Of a DNA stretch of 64,000 nt, positions 1-7,850 are shown piece by piece. Location: the NCBI GenBank assembly GCA_000314955.1, contig BAEM01000021.1, positions 1 through 64,000 of the forward strand, in the 5' to 3' direction. How positions within the stretch are numbered: the stretch's first letter is position 1; each line of letters opens with the position of its first letter. This stretch comes from Paraglaciecola chathamensis S18K6 (lineage in GTDB: Bacteria > Pseudomonadota > Gammaproteobacteria > Enterobacterales > Alteromonadaceae). The position numbers and the translations under genes are program-made. The notes beneath the pieces were generated by a model. It ran no database searches, was not told the DNA's origin, and saw only the letters and a program-made list of their open reading frames with translations.

Positions 1-600
1 GGCTAGCTGAATATTTAACAACTCGCCTGCGGTGGCTTCAAACGTCCAGGTATCTAAGTCACCTAAGGTGATATCTCCATTGACAGAGCTACCATTAATC
101 AACGAGCCATTTTCATTAGCACCCAGTGATTTAACAAAGTGAATCTCATAATCGCCTAGTTGTTCGCCTCGACTTGTGCCGTCTCGAACTACAACGGAAT
201 AGATACCGCTTTGTGAAGCGTCAGCATTATAAATATTCGCTACTGTATAATTACTAGCCGACGTTACTGCTGTGCCATCCGGAGCATATAGCGTGACATA
301 AGGAATTAAATCGTTTCGCTCTAAATCCACCACTTGAAGATTGATCCGCTCTCCCGCGGTGGCGCTAAAGGTCCAGGTATCTTCCTCACCCGCTACCGAG
401 ATAGCGCCTGAGACTGAACCGCCGTTAACCAAATCTGCGGCCTGAACTTGACTCGCGCCCAATACGAATATGCTGCACAGCATCAACCAATAGCGCTTCC
501 AGCAGTCACGCTGCAATTTTCGAAAAAAACGGGGGGCAGATAGATGCCCGGTCTGAACATCAGGCTCTCGCTGATTGTACGTAACGATTCTAGTATCCAT
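1..600 (-). CDS. Secreted protein with PPC-type domains (N-terminal part, runs off the edge)
   Basis: Only the first 200 codons are visible; the gene continues past the left edge. The ATG at 600 follows a good ribosome site (AAGGAAAG). A long basic N-region of about 38 residues leads to the hydrophobic stretch LMLCSIFVLGASQVQA, a Sec-type signal peptide ending near residue 55. Two similar beta-rich units follow: DTWTFSATAGE near residue 74 and DTWTFEATAGE near residue 183, with PYVTLYAPDG and SGIYSVVVRDG between. These match the bacterial pre-peptidase C-terminal (PPC) domain, found in secreted peptidases and surface proteins. No catalytic domain is visible here, so the enzyme activity, if any, is unknown. 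Confidence 0.8.
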   Translation of the reverse strand, partial: MDTRIVTYNQREPDVQTGHLSAPRFFRKLQRDCWKRYWLMLCSIFVLGASQVQAADLVNGGSVSGAISVAGEEDTWTFSATAGERINLQVVDLERNDLIPYVTLYAPDGTAVTSASNYTVANIYNADASQSGIYSVVVRDGTSRGEQLGDYEIHFVKSLGANENGSLINGSSVNGDITLGDLDTWTFEATAGELLNIQLA

Positions 601-847
601 GATCTTTCCTTTACATGTTCGATAGAGTGGTTCCGCTATACAACGTGCGTGACCGCGTGTATTTATTCTCAAGGTGGAATATGGTTTTTTGCTGCCTCTG
701 AAATTGACTAACGACGAATTAACACAATGACACAGAATAAATTGCCTAATAAACACACCTAAAACTTAAGTGAAGCAAAGTGAATCACTCTGGAAATTAA
801 ATGAATTGAACTGAATACACTGGATTTAACTGAATCACGTCGGCGTT

Positions 848-1129
848 ATACCATTCCACGTTAATAAGTGATCACTCAGCGAGAGTTTAAAAGGGCTTAA
901 ACAAGGCGCATGACTGACAGCTCTTTATTAAAAGAAAACTAGTTCTCTTTCGAAGTCATGCAACGCAGTGTAAGCCCTTTTAAAACTCGCCTGAAAGGAA
1001 TGCCCCAGCAGCTTTTGCTCTGCGTTCTCACTATTCGAAAGGGACACAACCATTACTTCATAGCGACGCCTTAATCAAAAACCGCTGGACGCATTCTGAG
1101 GGGGTACTTATTAATGCGGATTGGTATTA
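848..1129. mobile_element. MITE-like element with terminal inverted repeats and internal hairpin
   Basis: The ends are imperfect inverted repeats: 848-868 (ATACCATTCC then ACGTTAATAAG) pairs with 1107-1127, 18 of 21 positions matching. Inside, 879-899 and 971-990 form a long near-perfect stem around AAAAGGGCTTA, making a hairpin of about 110 nt. There is no coding capacity. The left end and the hairpin recur at 39275-39430, which shows a dispersed family. This fits a non-autonomous miniature element. The transposase that moves it cannot be told from the sequence. Target duplications are not clear. Confidence 0.6.
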
Positions 1130-1633
1130 TATGTCGCTGTAGGTATCAGGCCACAGGCCGGTAGTGATCGAACATTTTATAAAAACACGAGAAGTTGAAG
1201 AAAAGTTGAGGTGAACAGAAAGGGAATTCGAAGTTTCATGTCGCCAATAGAGAGCTTTTGCTGGAACATTGTCAACTGCAGTTGCTAATTTTAAAGAGAA
1301 GCTGTCATTTTCTTTGGCGTATGTTTTTACATGATCTACCATTGCACTAGCCACACCTTTACCTCTAGCACTCTGCACAACGAACAAGTCGTTTAAATAC
1401 CACACCTTTTTCATAGCAACAGATGAAAATGAAGGATAAAGCTGAATAAATCCTAAAGGTTCTCCATCTGAACTGAGTGCAATAAAGAATCTTGAATCCA
1501 TTTTCTCGAAACGCTCAGATAAGAATTCAGTAGAAGCGTTCAAATTTGTCGGTTGCCCATAAAATTGACGATATAAATCAAAAACAATTGAGGCAGCTTC
1601 AACTTTAGTTTTATCAGCCCTATAAATTTCCAT
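1127..1633 (-). CDS. GNAT-family N-acetyltransferase, possible integron cassette gene
   Basis: The 168-residue protein looks like a cytosolic GNAT acetyltransferase, which moves an acetyl group from acetyl-CoA to an amine. The acetyl-CoA binding motif is seen as VVQSARGKGVASAMVDHV at about residues 85-102, after the strand pair PLGFIQLYPSF and KVWYLNDLF. The last 40 residues, after KALYW, do not look like the usual GNAT C-terminus (normally Y-x-x-x-G-F/Y followed by a short strand), so an old frameshift near residue 128 is possible. The stop codon lies inside the inverted repeat of the neighbouring MITE-like element. The start is 22 nt from an attC-like site, consistent with a cassette gene. 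The substrate is unknown. Confidence 0.75.
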   Translation of the reverse strand: MEIYRADKTKVEAASIVFDLYRQFYGQPTNLNASTEFLSERFEKMDSRFFIALSSDGEPLGFIQLYPSFSSVAMKKVWYLNDLFVVQSARGKGVASAMVDHVKTYAKENDSFSLKLATAVDNVPAKALYWRHETSNSLSVHLNFSSTSRVFIKCSITTGLWPDTYSDI

Positions 1634-1654
1634 TTTAGTTTAATTTCCTTTTAG

Positions 1655-1756
1655 GTATAACGCCTTGCACAGCGGTGGAATAAATTGGCGGGACTTTTGC
1701 GTTTCTTTGCAAAAGGCGCGACAGATTATGGAATCCGCTGGTGCAAGGCGTTAGGC
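1655..1756 (-). other. attC-like integron recombination site
   Basis: A 102-nt imperfect palindrome. The outer arms TAACGCCTTGCAC and GTGCAAGGCGTTA are perfectly complementary, followed by further pairing of AGCGG with CCGCT and of the inner GGCG-containing arms. Read on the minus strand the ends are GCCTAAC (fits the R'' consensus RYYYAAC) and GTTATAC (close to R' GTTRRRY). Size and layout match integron attC sites of the marine superintegron type. It lies between the PEP-CTERM gene and the GNAT gene, both on the minus strand, as expected for a cassette junction. No integrase gene is in the window. Confidence 0.65.
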
Positions 1757-1793
1757 ATAAAAAATCCCCGATAGATTCGAGGATTTTTTATGC
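1755..1793. terminator. Bidirectional intrinsic terminator
   Basis: A perfect 13-bp stem, GCATAAAAAATCC paired with GGATTTTTTATGC, with a 13-nt loop and A/T tracts on both sides. It sits 14 nt past the stop codon of the PEP-CTERM gene and abuts the attC-like site. Confidence 0.8.
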
Positions 1794-1806
1794 TTTTATT
1801 AATATT

Positions 1807-2400
1807 TTAATTTGCATTCTTTTTTCTTGAAAATCCAATCCCAGCTAAACCAAGAGTCAATAAAGCAATACTTGTTGGCTCAGAAACGGATGCAGCCACG
1901 CCATTAAACTGAACCTCGCTTAGGCCTGTATAGTTAGCGCCATAATTGGAATTCAAGTTAAACTTGATATATTGAGCTGTCGTATCTAGAAAAATTGTAT
2001 CTGCTAAAATAAGCGGGTCGGTGGATTGATTTAATATAAAGCTTCCAATAGAGGAGTATGTAATTCCATCAAGGGAGGCCTCAATACCTAGATCTTTAAC
2101 TGAGCGTGTAGTGCCGCAGCAACCACCACCATAATTCCAGATAGAGGATGAAGAAATATCAAATATTGAGCCAAAATTGAAGACAAGAGTGCCTGTTACG
2201 GTCTCGTTTGCTAGCCACTTGTTCTCCCAATTACCGTCATGTGTATTACCAGAAAGGCCCGAGCCGCTAACTAGGTTATCAGTGCTATAGCTGTAAAATG
2301 TACTTGATGCAGTTACTTCTGATACGGGAATTAACCCAGCGTAAGCAGAAGAAGCTACTACAAATAAAATAATTCCTGAAAATATTCGATTAGGTTTCAT
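1807..2400 (-). CDS. PEP-CTERM sorting-domain secreted protein, discoidin-like fold
   Basis: A 197-residue exported protein. It has an N-terminal signal peptide (IILFVVASSAYA, cleaved near residue 21), a beta-rich body, and a C-terminal sorting tag: SEPTSIALLTLGLAGIGFSRKK, a PEP-like motif, one membrane helix and a basic tail. PEP-CTERM tags are recognised by exosortase for anchoring or release at the outer surface, usually alongside exopolysaccharide production. The body (SSSIWNYGGGCCGTTRSVKDLGIEASLDG and TAQYIKFNL, with YTGLSEVQFNG) resembles F5/8-type (discoidin) carbohydrate-binding domains. No exosortase gene is in this window. Attachment-site-like palindromes lie on both sides, so the gene may be a mobile cassette. 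Confidence 0.85.
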   Translation of the reverse strand: MKPNRIFSGIILFVVASSAYAGLIPVSEVTASSTFYSYSTDNLVSGSGLSGNTHDGNWENKWLANETVTGTLVFNFGSIFDISSSSIWNYGGGCCGTTRSVKDLGIEASLDGITYSSIGSFILNQSTDPLILADTIFLDTTAQYIKFNLNSNYGANYTGLSEVQFNGVAASVSEPTSIALLTLGLAGIGFSRKKNAN

Positions 2401-2550
2401 TAAATAATCCTTTTATAAATTTAAGTTATAACAACCTCGTTCAAAGCAATTATTGAGCCAGGAGCAATATACATATATATATCAGATCGTTAAATATAAT
2501 ATTATCAAGCTTCAGCTTATCGTGTGTAAAATTATCTGACGGGCCCTAGT

Positions 2551-2639
2551 GCCTAACTTTAAGCTAAGGGGCGCTAATGGCGAAGCCGCCCCACGTATAG
2601 GCGTCCCAGCGACCGAAGGGAGTGGCTTGAGCGTTTTGT
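2551..2639 (-). other. Possible degenerate attC site
   Basis: An 89-nt stretch beginning GCCTAAC...AAGC and ending GGCTTGA-GC-GTT, giving interrupted pairing of AAC/GTT and AAGC/GCTT around inner GGGGCG/CGCCCC arms. On the minus strand the end next to the PEP-CTERM gene reads GTTAGGC, a perfect R' consensus. The other end (ACAAAAC) is a poor R''. It lies 150 nt upstream of the PEP-CTERM start. Together with the site at 1655-1756 it would bracket that gene as a cassette. It may instead be a REP-type palindrome tied to the RAYT gene next door. Confidence 0.4.
2570..2582. repeat. 13-bp direct repeat, left copy flanking RAYT
   Basis: GGCGCTAATGGCG occurs here and again at 4074-4086, on either side of the RAYT transposase gene. 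The similarity extends a few bases leftward (GCTAAGG here, GTTAGCAAGG there). It may be a REP-like sequence recognised by the RAYT, or part of an attC-like palindrome. Confidence 0.5.
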
Positions 2640-2811
2640 ATGGATCATAACTCGTGTAAATCATCCTGATTTTAATCGGGGTGAGGTAAAGTGAGACCCA
2701 AGCTTTAGCAGCAACTAAAGCCTTCTTTTGTGGTAGTTCGATTGAGCGATGGCTCCTCAGTTGAGAGACCGATCAAAAAAGAAAAAAAAGAAAGACACCC
2801 AAGATAAAAAT

Positions 2812-2825
2812 GGTCAATTTTCAGG
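2812..2825. repeat. Left 14-bp inverted repeat of RAYT element
   Basis: GGTCAATTTTCAGG at 2812-2825 is found as its exact reverse complement at 3906-3919, so the pair encloses the RAYT gene. A near-identical copy lies ahead of the deleted RAYT remnant (25179-25193) and a diverged one ahead of the second RAYT gene, so it belongs to the element. Confidence 0.7.
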
Positions 2826-2872
2826 GCTGAACTACACTTAATTTGTGTTTCATTCTGTCAGGTAGATGGACT

Positions 2873-3856
2873 ATGCCTCAACCTCGAAAAAGCCAAATTA
2901 GTTTAATTGATACGCCCTATTACCATTGTGTTTCCCGGTGTGTGCGGCGTTCTTTCTTGTGTGGAGTAGATAAGTATTCTGGGCAAAGTTACGAGCATCG
3001 CCGAGGTTGGGTAGAAGAGCGTTTATTATTTCTAGCGACCGTATTTGCCATCGACATTTGTGCCTATGCGGTCATGAATAATCACACGCATGTGGTGCTT
3101 TGTGTGGATAAAGCTTTGGCTGATAATTGGGATAACAATGAAGTGTTGAGGCGCTATCACAAGCTGCATAGAGGCACATTGCTGACTCAGAAATTCATGA
3201 ATGGCGACACGCTGAGCCTAGGAGAGCTAATCACCTTTGATGAAACCGTTGAAATCTACAGAAAACGCTTGTACGACATCAGCTGGTTTATGCGTGACTT
3301 GAATGAGTATATTGCTCGCGAAGCCAATAAAGAAGACGGCTGCACTGGTCGTTTCTGGGAAGGAAGGTTTAAATCTCAAGCTTTGTTGGATGAAAGTGCG
3401 GTCTTAGCGTGTATGGCTTATGTGGACTTGAATCCCATTCGTGCAAAAATGGAAAAAACACCCGAAACATCAAAGCACACCAGTATCAAAAAACGCATTC
3501 ACGCCATTAAAAACAAACAACCTCAACCGAGCGTTTTAACACCCTTTGTGGGAAACCCTCGTGAAAATATGCCCAAAGGTATCCCCTACTCACTGAAAGA
3601 TTATTGTGAGCTCGTTGACACTACGGGCCGCTGTATTCGTGATGATAAGGCGGGCCATATCGATAACACTCAAAGCCCTATTCTAGAAAGACTAGGGTTA
3701 GACTCAGCACAGTGGTTAGCCTTAACCACTGAATTTGAAAAACACTTCTGCTACGCAGCAGGTGCTGAGCAAATGATGAATGCGTTCAAGCGCCACACCC
3801 ATCATCAACGGCTGCGAGGAATGACCAAAGCGAAAGCGTTGTTAAAACGCGCATAA
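2873..3856 (+). CDS. REP-associated tyrosine transposase (RAYT), copy 1
   Basis: A 327-residue single-strand DNA transposase of the IS200/IS605-like Y1 class. The HUH metal-binding motif is seen as NNHTHVVLC (His71 and His73). The likely nucleophile tyrosine lies in DLNEYIAREANK at about residue 147, followed by the family hallmark GRFWEGRFKSQ and the AYVDLNPIRA motif. The ATG at 2873 was chosen over an upstream in-frame TTG because the second full copy (46540-47523) starts at the same MPQ-RKSQISLIDTP sequence. RAYTs are thought to move REP palindromes and are often single-copy domesticated genes. Here there are two full copies and one remnant. It is enclosed by 14-bp inverted repeats. Confidence 0.9.
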   Translation: MPQPRKSQISLIDTPYYHCVSRCVRRSFLCGVDKYSGQSYEHRRGWVEERLLFLATVFAIDICAYAVMNNHTHVVLCVDKALADNWDNNEVLRRYHKLHRGTLLTQKFMNGDTLSLGELITFDETVEIYRKRLYDISWFMRDLNEYIAREANKEDGCTGRFWEGRFKSQALLDESAVLACMAYVDLNPIRAKMEKTPETSKHTSIKKRIHAIKNKQPQPSVLTPFVGNPRENMPKGIPYSLKDYCELVDTTGRCIRDDKAGHIDNTQSPILERLGLDSAQWLALTTEFEKHFCYAAGAEQMMNAFKRHTHHQRLRGMTKAKALLKRA

Positions 3857-4282
3857 AACATTGCAACTAACACATCTAATGCACCTCTTGTAACGTAGGC
3901 GTTTGCCTGAAAATTGACCTTTTGCGCCGTTTTCTCCCTCAACGCTTAATATTCCAGTAAAAATCCCTAATCATTCAAATCAAAAGTACTTTGACGCTTA
4001 TTGATGGGTAATTCCCCCGTCTAAGCAAACGAGCTTTTTATACGATTTTAAAGATGGCTGTCTCTGTTAGCAAGGCGCTAATGGCGTAGTAAGTCCTTTG
4101 AGTCGTTTATATTGATGGGGTATTAACACTATGACCGCTTCGGCACCGAAAGCGCCTACTCAATTTATAGCGAACGAACTTCCGATTTATGATTATAAAA
4201 AGCTGTCTTGCCTGTTCAATCTATCGAGCTGGAAAATCTGATACTATGTGAGTGCTGCAGTTTACCTACACACGCTATTTTC
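3857..4282. other. Intergenic, right flank of RAYT element
   Basis: No gene is seen. It contains the right 14-bp inverted repeat (3906-3919, CCTGAAAATTGACC) and the right copy of the 13-bp direct repeat (4074-4086). The rest is unassigned A/T-rich sequence. Confidence 0.6.
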
Positions 4283-5164
4283 CTAACTCGGGCTTGTTAA
4301 CTCAATTCCTTTTGTCATGTAAATATCATCATATTTAAGGCCGCCATTGCCATAAGGCTTATCGTGTGGGCCGGTATTACAATTCATTAAAAAATACGTC
4401 AGTGGCCACTCACGTTGCATTCGAAATGATGCGTTTTTATACACCAACGTCTGCTCGGGGAACTCCCCGCCGCCTTGTAAATACACGTCATAGGTTTGCC
4501 CACCCTGCTCTTTAGGTGCGTTGTTCACCACATACCAAATTTGATACCACTGCCCTGGCTCAAGTGGTTTTGCGTCTCGTTCATTGTTCGCAAGATTATG
4601 TCTAACATTGGCATAACCACCAGGCACTTTGACCATGAGTGCACCGGTATTTTTAAGGCCACTCGATTCACGTTTATCTGTGACTCTAAGAGTAGCTTCA
4701 AAGGCATTATAATCGTGTTTTTTAATATCCTCTGGGCCCATATTGCTAAGACCAAAAGCATGGTTGTTGGGAAAAGCCGCCACATTAATGCGCGTATAAA
4801 AGGTGTAGGTTTCACCCACTTCAACAATTTGCGGTAGCGCTTTAAAGGTCAGTGCTTTGCGATTCCCTATTACTCCCTCTTGTGCAGCCTTTTTCAGCAT
4901 GTAGCTATTACTGTTACCTTTGAGTTTTTCAGTACGTCGTTTTGTAACTTGAGGTTTGGCAACAAAGGGCTTGGTTTCATTTTTGGTATCTGCTTTTATC
5001 CATGAAGCAACACTATCTTTGGCTTCAAAATCTTCGATTAACTGCCATTTCGGATCAGATAAGGGCCCATGATTTTCACCCATGCCTTTTTGCTCTTGGC
5101 TTAATGCAGAGTTTGCCATCAACACTAGCCCTAGATACCACATACTGTGCTTTATTTTGCTCAT
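4283..5164 (-). CDS. Secreted protein of unknown function
   Basis: The 293-residue form starting at 5164 (MSKIKHSMWYLGLVLMANSALS) begins directly with a signal peptide cleaved near residue 22, so it is preferred over an in-frame start 66 nt upstream. The mature protein is beta-rich with aromatic motifs (ETYTFYTRINVAAFP, GQWYQIWYVVNN, TYDVYLQGGGEFP), in the style of concanavalin-like or carbohydrate-binding jelly rolls. It ends GGLKYDDIYMTKG, like lectin/glucanase-fold domains that close with a KxDDI strand. No catalytic motif was recognised. It stands alone, with no operon partner. Binding or processing of a polysaccharide is only a guess from the fold-like pattern. Confidence 0.7.
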   Translation of the reverse strand: MSKIKHSMWYLGLVLMANSALSQEQKGMGENHGPLSDPKWQLIEDFEAKDSVASWIKADTKNETKPFVAKPQVTKRRTEKLKGNSNSYMLKKAAQEGVIGNRKALTFKALPQIVEVGETYTFYTRINVAAFPNNHAFGLSNMGPEDIKKHDYNAFEATLRVTDKRESSGLKNTGALMVKVPGGYANVRHNLANNERDAKPLEPGQWYQIWYVVNNAPKEQGGQTYDVYLQGGGEFPEQTLVYKNASFRMQREWPLTYFLMNCNTGPHDKPYGNGGLKYDDIYMTKGIELTSPS

Positions 5165-5431
5165 TGAGTTACCTACTAAGTGAAGTTGGCTATTTAGTGA
5201 AGCTAGCGACTCATTGTTGTTACCAACCAAAGGTTAGTGGATATGGCTTAGCGCCGTCAACATACCATAGTAGGCATATGATATTCCCCTATCTATCACG
5301 TCAGCGTGTGTTATTCGCCAGCGCTAGCTATCTTAGTGGAGGTGCTCTTTACAGTGGAAGGTATTTTTCAGCGATAGACTAAAAGACGGAAGTAAAACGA
5401 AAGGCTACGACACTGCGCACCGCACGTTGAT

Positions 5432-6397
5432 TTATGCTGTTATTAAAGACACAGTTTGTTTCTTAACGTCCGTATAACTTGCACAGTTGCGGCCTGCTTT
5501 TTTAGCAAAGTACAAGGCTTTATCAGCCGCAGTAATCAGCTCCTTTACATTGTCACCTGGTCTAGGTTCATATGAGGAACAGCCCAAAGAGATAGTGACA
5601 AATTCTGCAACTGGCGATGCAGGGTGAGGAATGCGCAACATTTCTATTGCCGTAACGGCAGAGAGCGCCTTTAATCGACCACCATCAGGCTGCGTGTCAG
5701 GCAAAATCATAGAAAACTCCTCCCCCCCTACTCTAGCGACCACATCTTGGCCACGAGATACCAACTTATCTAGGCACTGTGCAACTTGAACGAGTATTTC
5801 GTCACCGCGACTATGCCCAAGCTTGTCATTAATCAATTTAAAATGATCTATATCTACACTTAACAGCACCACAGGATGACGGCTCAAAATTGCGTCCTGC
5901 CAGATTTCTTGAATTCGCTCGTCAAATGCACGCCTGTTAGCAATCCTGGTTAATGGGTCAGTGTATGACTCCTTGATCGCATTTTGCATTTGTAAGTTGA
6001 TCATATGAGAGCGATGCTTTTGCCGCTGACTGAGTAGATAATAGCCGGCGAGGCTTTTAAAACCCTCGGTAAATTCTTTGCGCGGATGAAGTTCGATTAA
6101 AAACAGCAACTCTTCACCGTGTACGCCTAATCTGGATGTTCTCAACATGTGATGATGAAGAGGTTCGCATAACCGAGTTTCAATTAATTCAATGATTTTG
6201 TTACGCCGAACCATGCGCCAGTCATTTTGCCAACGTGTGCTCTCAAGAAACATATCACGAACGTTGCGGCTAAGATGACTAGGCCACAACTTTTGAAATG
6301 AGCCACTGCACTCTAACAACTCACCGTGTTTGTTGCATATAGCGGTAGGCAGGGAATAAGCATTTAAAATGCTTTTGAAAGCGACGTCTTTATTCAA
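5432..6397 (-). CDS. Diguanylate cyclase (GGDEF) with PAS-like N-terminus
   Basis: A 321-residue cytosolic enzyme predicted to make cyclic di-GMP from two GTP. The C-terminal GGDEF domain (about residues 145-312) begins YTDPLTRIANRRAF, has the metal/nucleotide segment DIDHFKLINDKLGH and the signature RVGGEEF. An inhibitory I-site RGQD lies five residues before it, so product feedback is likely. The N-terminal 130 residues (LPTAICNKHGELLECSGSF) look like a degenerate PAS domain. The start is TTG, three bases after the stop of the upstream MetOD1-like gene and without its own clear ribosome site, so the two are probably translationally coupled and work as sensor and output. Confidence 0.88.
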   Translation of the reverse strand: MNKDVAFKSILNAYSLPTAICNKHGELLECSGSFQKLWPSHLSRNVRDMFLESTRWQNDWRMVRRNKIIELIETRLCEPLHHHMLRTSRLGVHGEELLFLIELHPRKEFTEGFKSLAGYYLLSQRQKHRSHMINLQMQNAIKESYTDPLTRIANRRAFDERIQEIWQDAILSRHPVVLLSVDIDHFKLINDKLGHSRGDEILVQVAQCLDKLVSRGQDVVARVGGEEFSMILPDTQPDGGRLKALSAVTAIEMLRIPHPASPVAEFVTISLGCSSYEPRPGDNVKELITAADKALYFAKKAGRNCASYTDVKKQTVSLITA

Positions 6398-6400
6398 AAA

Positions 6401-6928
6401 CTAATCACTACAATAATACTCTCGCCCATCTGCTGTATCATCTGGGCTAAGATAAACAGTAACCTTACAATGGTCATGATTTCTGGCAATTGATTCATCT
6501 ATCGACACTTTTGCATAACCAGTATTTTCCGCAGCAATCACCCCAAATACATTGGACGTCATCATACATAGCGCCGGCCGATCGTAAACATCTGAGCCAA
6601 AGGGGCAATGCTTGTTGCCAAACACTATCTTATCGGGAAACTCTTCAAGTACGTAAAAGTCACCGTCAATTCTAGCCTTGAGATCAATTAATACCTCAGT
6701 AAGCTGAGTTCGTGATAACTTTTCAACATTAAGCGCTTCTCGATATTGAAAATCTATTTGCTCACCAAGTTTACTGCCAACAATGGAGATAAACCCTTCA
6801 GCTTCTTCAAGCCCAATAATATCTTGCAGAGAACCGGATAAGTGATTTAGCAGAGATTTAACAAAATTGTTGTTATTTAACGGGACGTCTATGGTCTTGA
6901 CTGAAATAGCTTCTGTTAACTTGGTCAT
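6401..6928 (-). CDS. MetOD1-like sensory domain protein
   Basis: A 175-residue cytosolic protein. The C-terminal half carries a conserved cysteine-rich signature: NKHCPFG, then LCMMTSNVFGVIAAENTGYAKV, then an Arg/His-rich strand (IARNHDHCKVTVYL). This pattern matches the methanogen output domain 1 (MetOD1) family, small domains found alone or attached to regulators. The ligand is not established; the ordered cysteines suggest a metal or heme cofactor, which is inference. It is the first gene of a two-gene unit with the diguanylate cyclase downstream, so it probably senses a signal that controls cyclic di-GMP synthesis. Confidence 0.65.
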   Translation of the reverse strand: MTKLTEAISVKTIDVPLNNNNFVKSLLNHLSGSLQDIIGLEEAEGFISIVGSKLGEQIDFQYREALNVEKLSRTQLTEVLIDLKARIDGDFYVLEEFPDKIVFGNKHCPFGSDVYDRPALCMMTSNVFGVIAAENTGYAKVSIDESIARNHDHCKVTVYLSPDDTADGREYYCSD

Positions 6929-7188
6929 ATGTAATACCTAAAGTAATTTCTACAAGAAATGCAACACTTAAACTATGTAAGCGATTAAACCGAGTTAGAC
7001 AATATTGCTACCAGCGGGAGCCGGTGAGGCAACTATTTTGGTACGCTTCACGATGTTCAATGTAATTTGCGCATCTGCGTCAAAATGTATCTATTCTAGT
7101 TAATTTAGTTTTACTTCAACTATACGCCATTAGACTTTAGTCCTTGCTAGGCATTCGAGATAGGTGTTTTCGCCTATTCATCATTACA

Positions 7189-7614
7189 TTACACGTTATC
7201 CCAATGACGTTGCATTTCAAAATATAAGAAAGACGCTGTCCACGTGATGAGTACTAACCCTGTCAAAGATTCAATTCCGGTTAAATAGCGTAACGCCCCT
7301 AACGGCTCAATGTCCCCAAAGCCAACCGTGGTATACACGGTAAATGAAAAGTAAGCACAGTCGAGCAAACTGCCTTCGAAATTTCCAACGAGAGTGCCCC
7401 ACCCTTCAAGCTTATGCATAACATAGTAGGCCAATGCAAATATCCATATTTCGCAGATATGGGCGATAAGTGCACCGAAAACACCAAAAACAATGCGAAA
7501 ACTATGTCGAATTTTCATTTTAGGCAGTAAGCGCACAATACGATGTAAAAACGCGTAATGCAGCATGACCACCGCCGCCACCAGCAAGGTATTAATAAGT
7601 AAAATATAAATCAT
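7189..7614 (-). CDS. Two-pore-helix type potassium channel protein
   Basis: A 141-residue inner-membrane protein of the Ion_trans_2 family. Membrane segments are seen at about residues 2-24, 42-66 and 112-133. The pore loop with a potassium selectivity filter, YTTVGFGD, lies at about residues 93-100 between the last two. It probably forms a tetrameric potassium-selective channel. No cytoplasmic RCK/TrkA_N domain is attached, so gating is not explained by the sequence. It is monocistronic as far as can be seen. Confidence 0.85.
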   Translation of the reverse strand: MIYILLINTLLVAAVVMLHYAFLHRIVRLLPKMKIRHSFRIVFGVFGALIAHICEIWIFALAYYVMHKLEGWGTLVGNFEGSLLDCAYFSFTVYTTVGFGDIEPLGALRYLTGIESLTGLVLITWTASFLYFEMQRHWDNV

Positions 7615-7850
7615 TTTCGGCGTCCAACAGTGATTTTTGAATTGTTATTTTAGGCGCATTGATATCATTGCTATTCATCTGCACGAGGTCAGTTTAACAC
7701 TAAAAATCGCAATCACTTTGTGCTCAAAAACAGTAAACTTGCAAAATAATAAGGAGAGGTTTTACTTAGTAGGCGAATACTACCAATCGCTAGCGAGCAG
7801 CGAATGCAGGGAACATATATTCAGCGCTAGCATTATTAAAAAGGACATTT

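Noticed and set aside
700-840. Loose repetition of CTGAAT/CACTGGA words left of the MITE
   Set aside because: Units are short, uneven and imperfect, so simple-sequence drift explains them.
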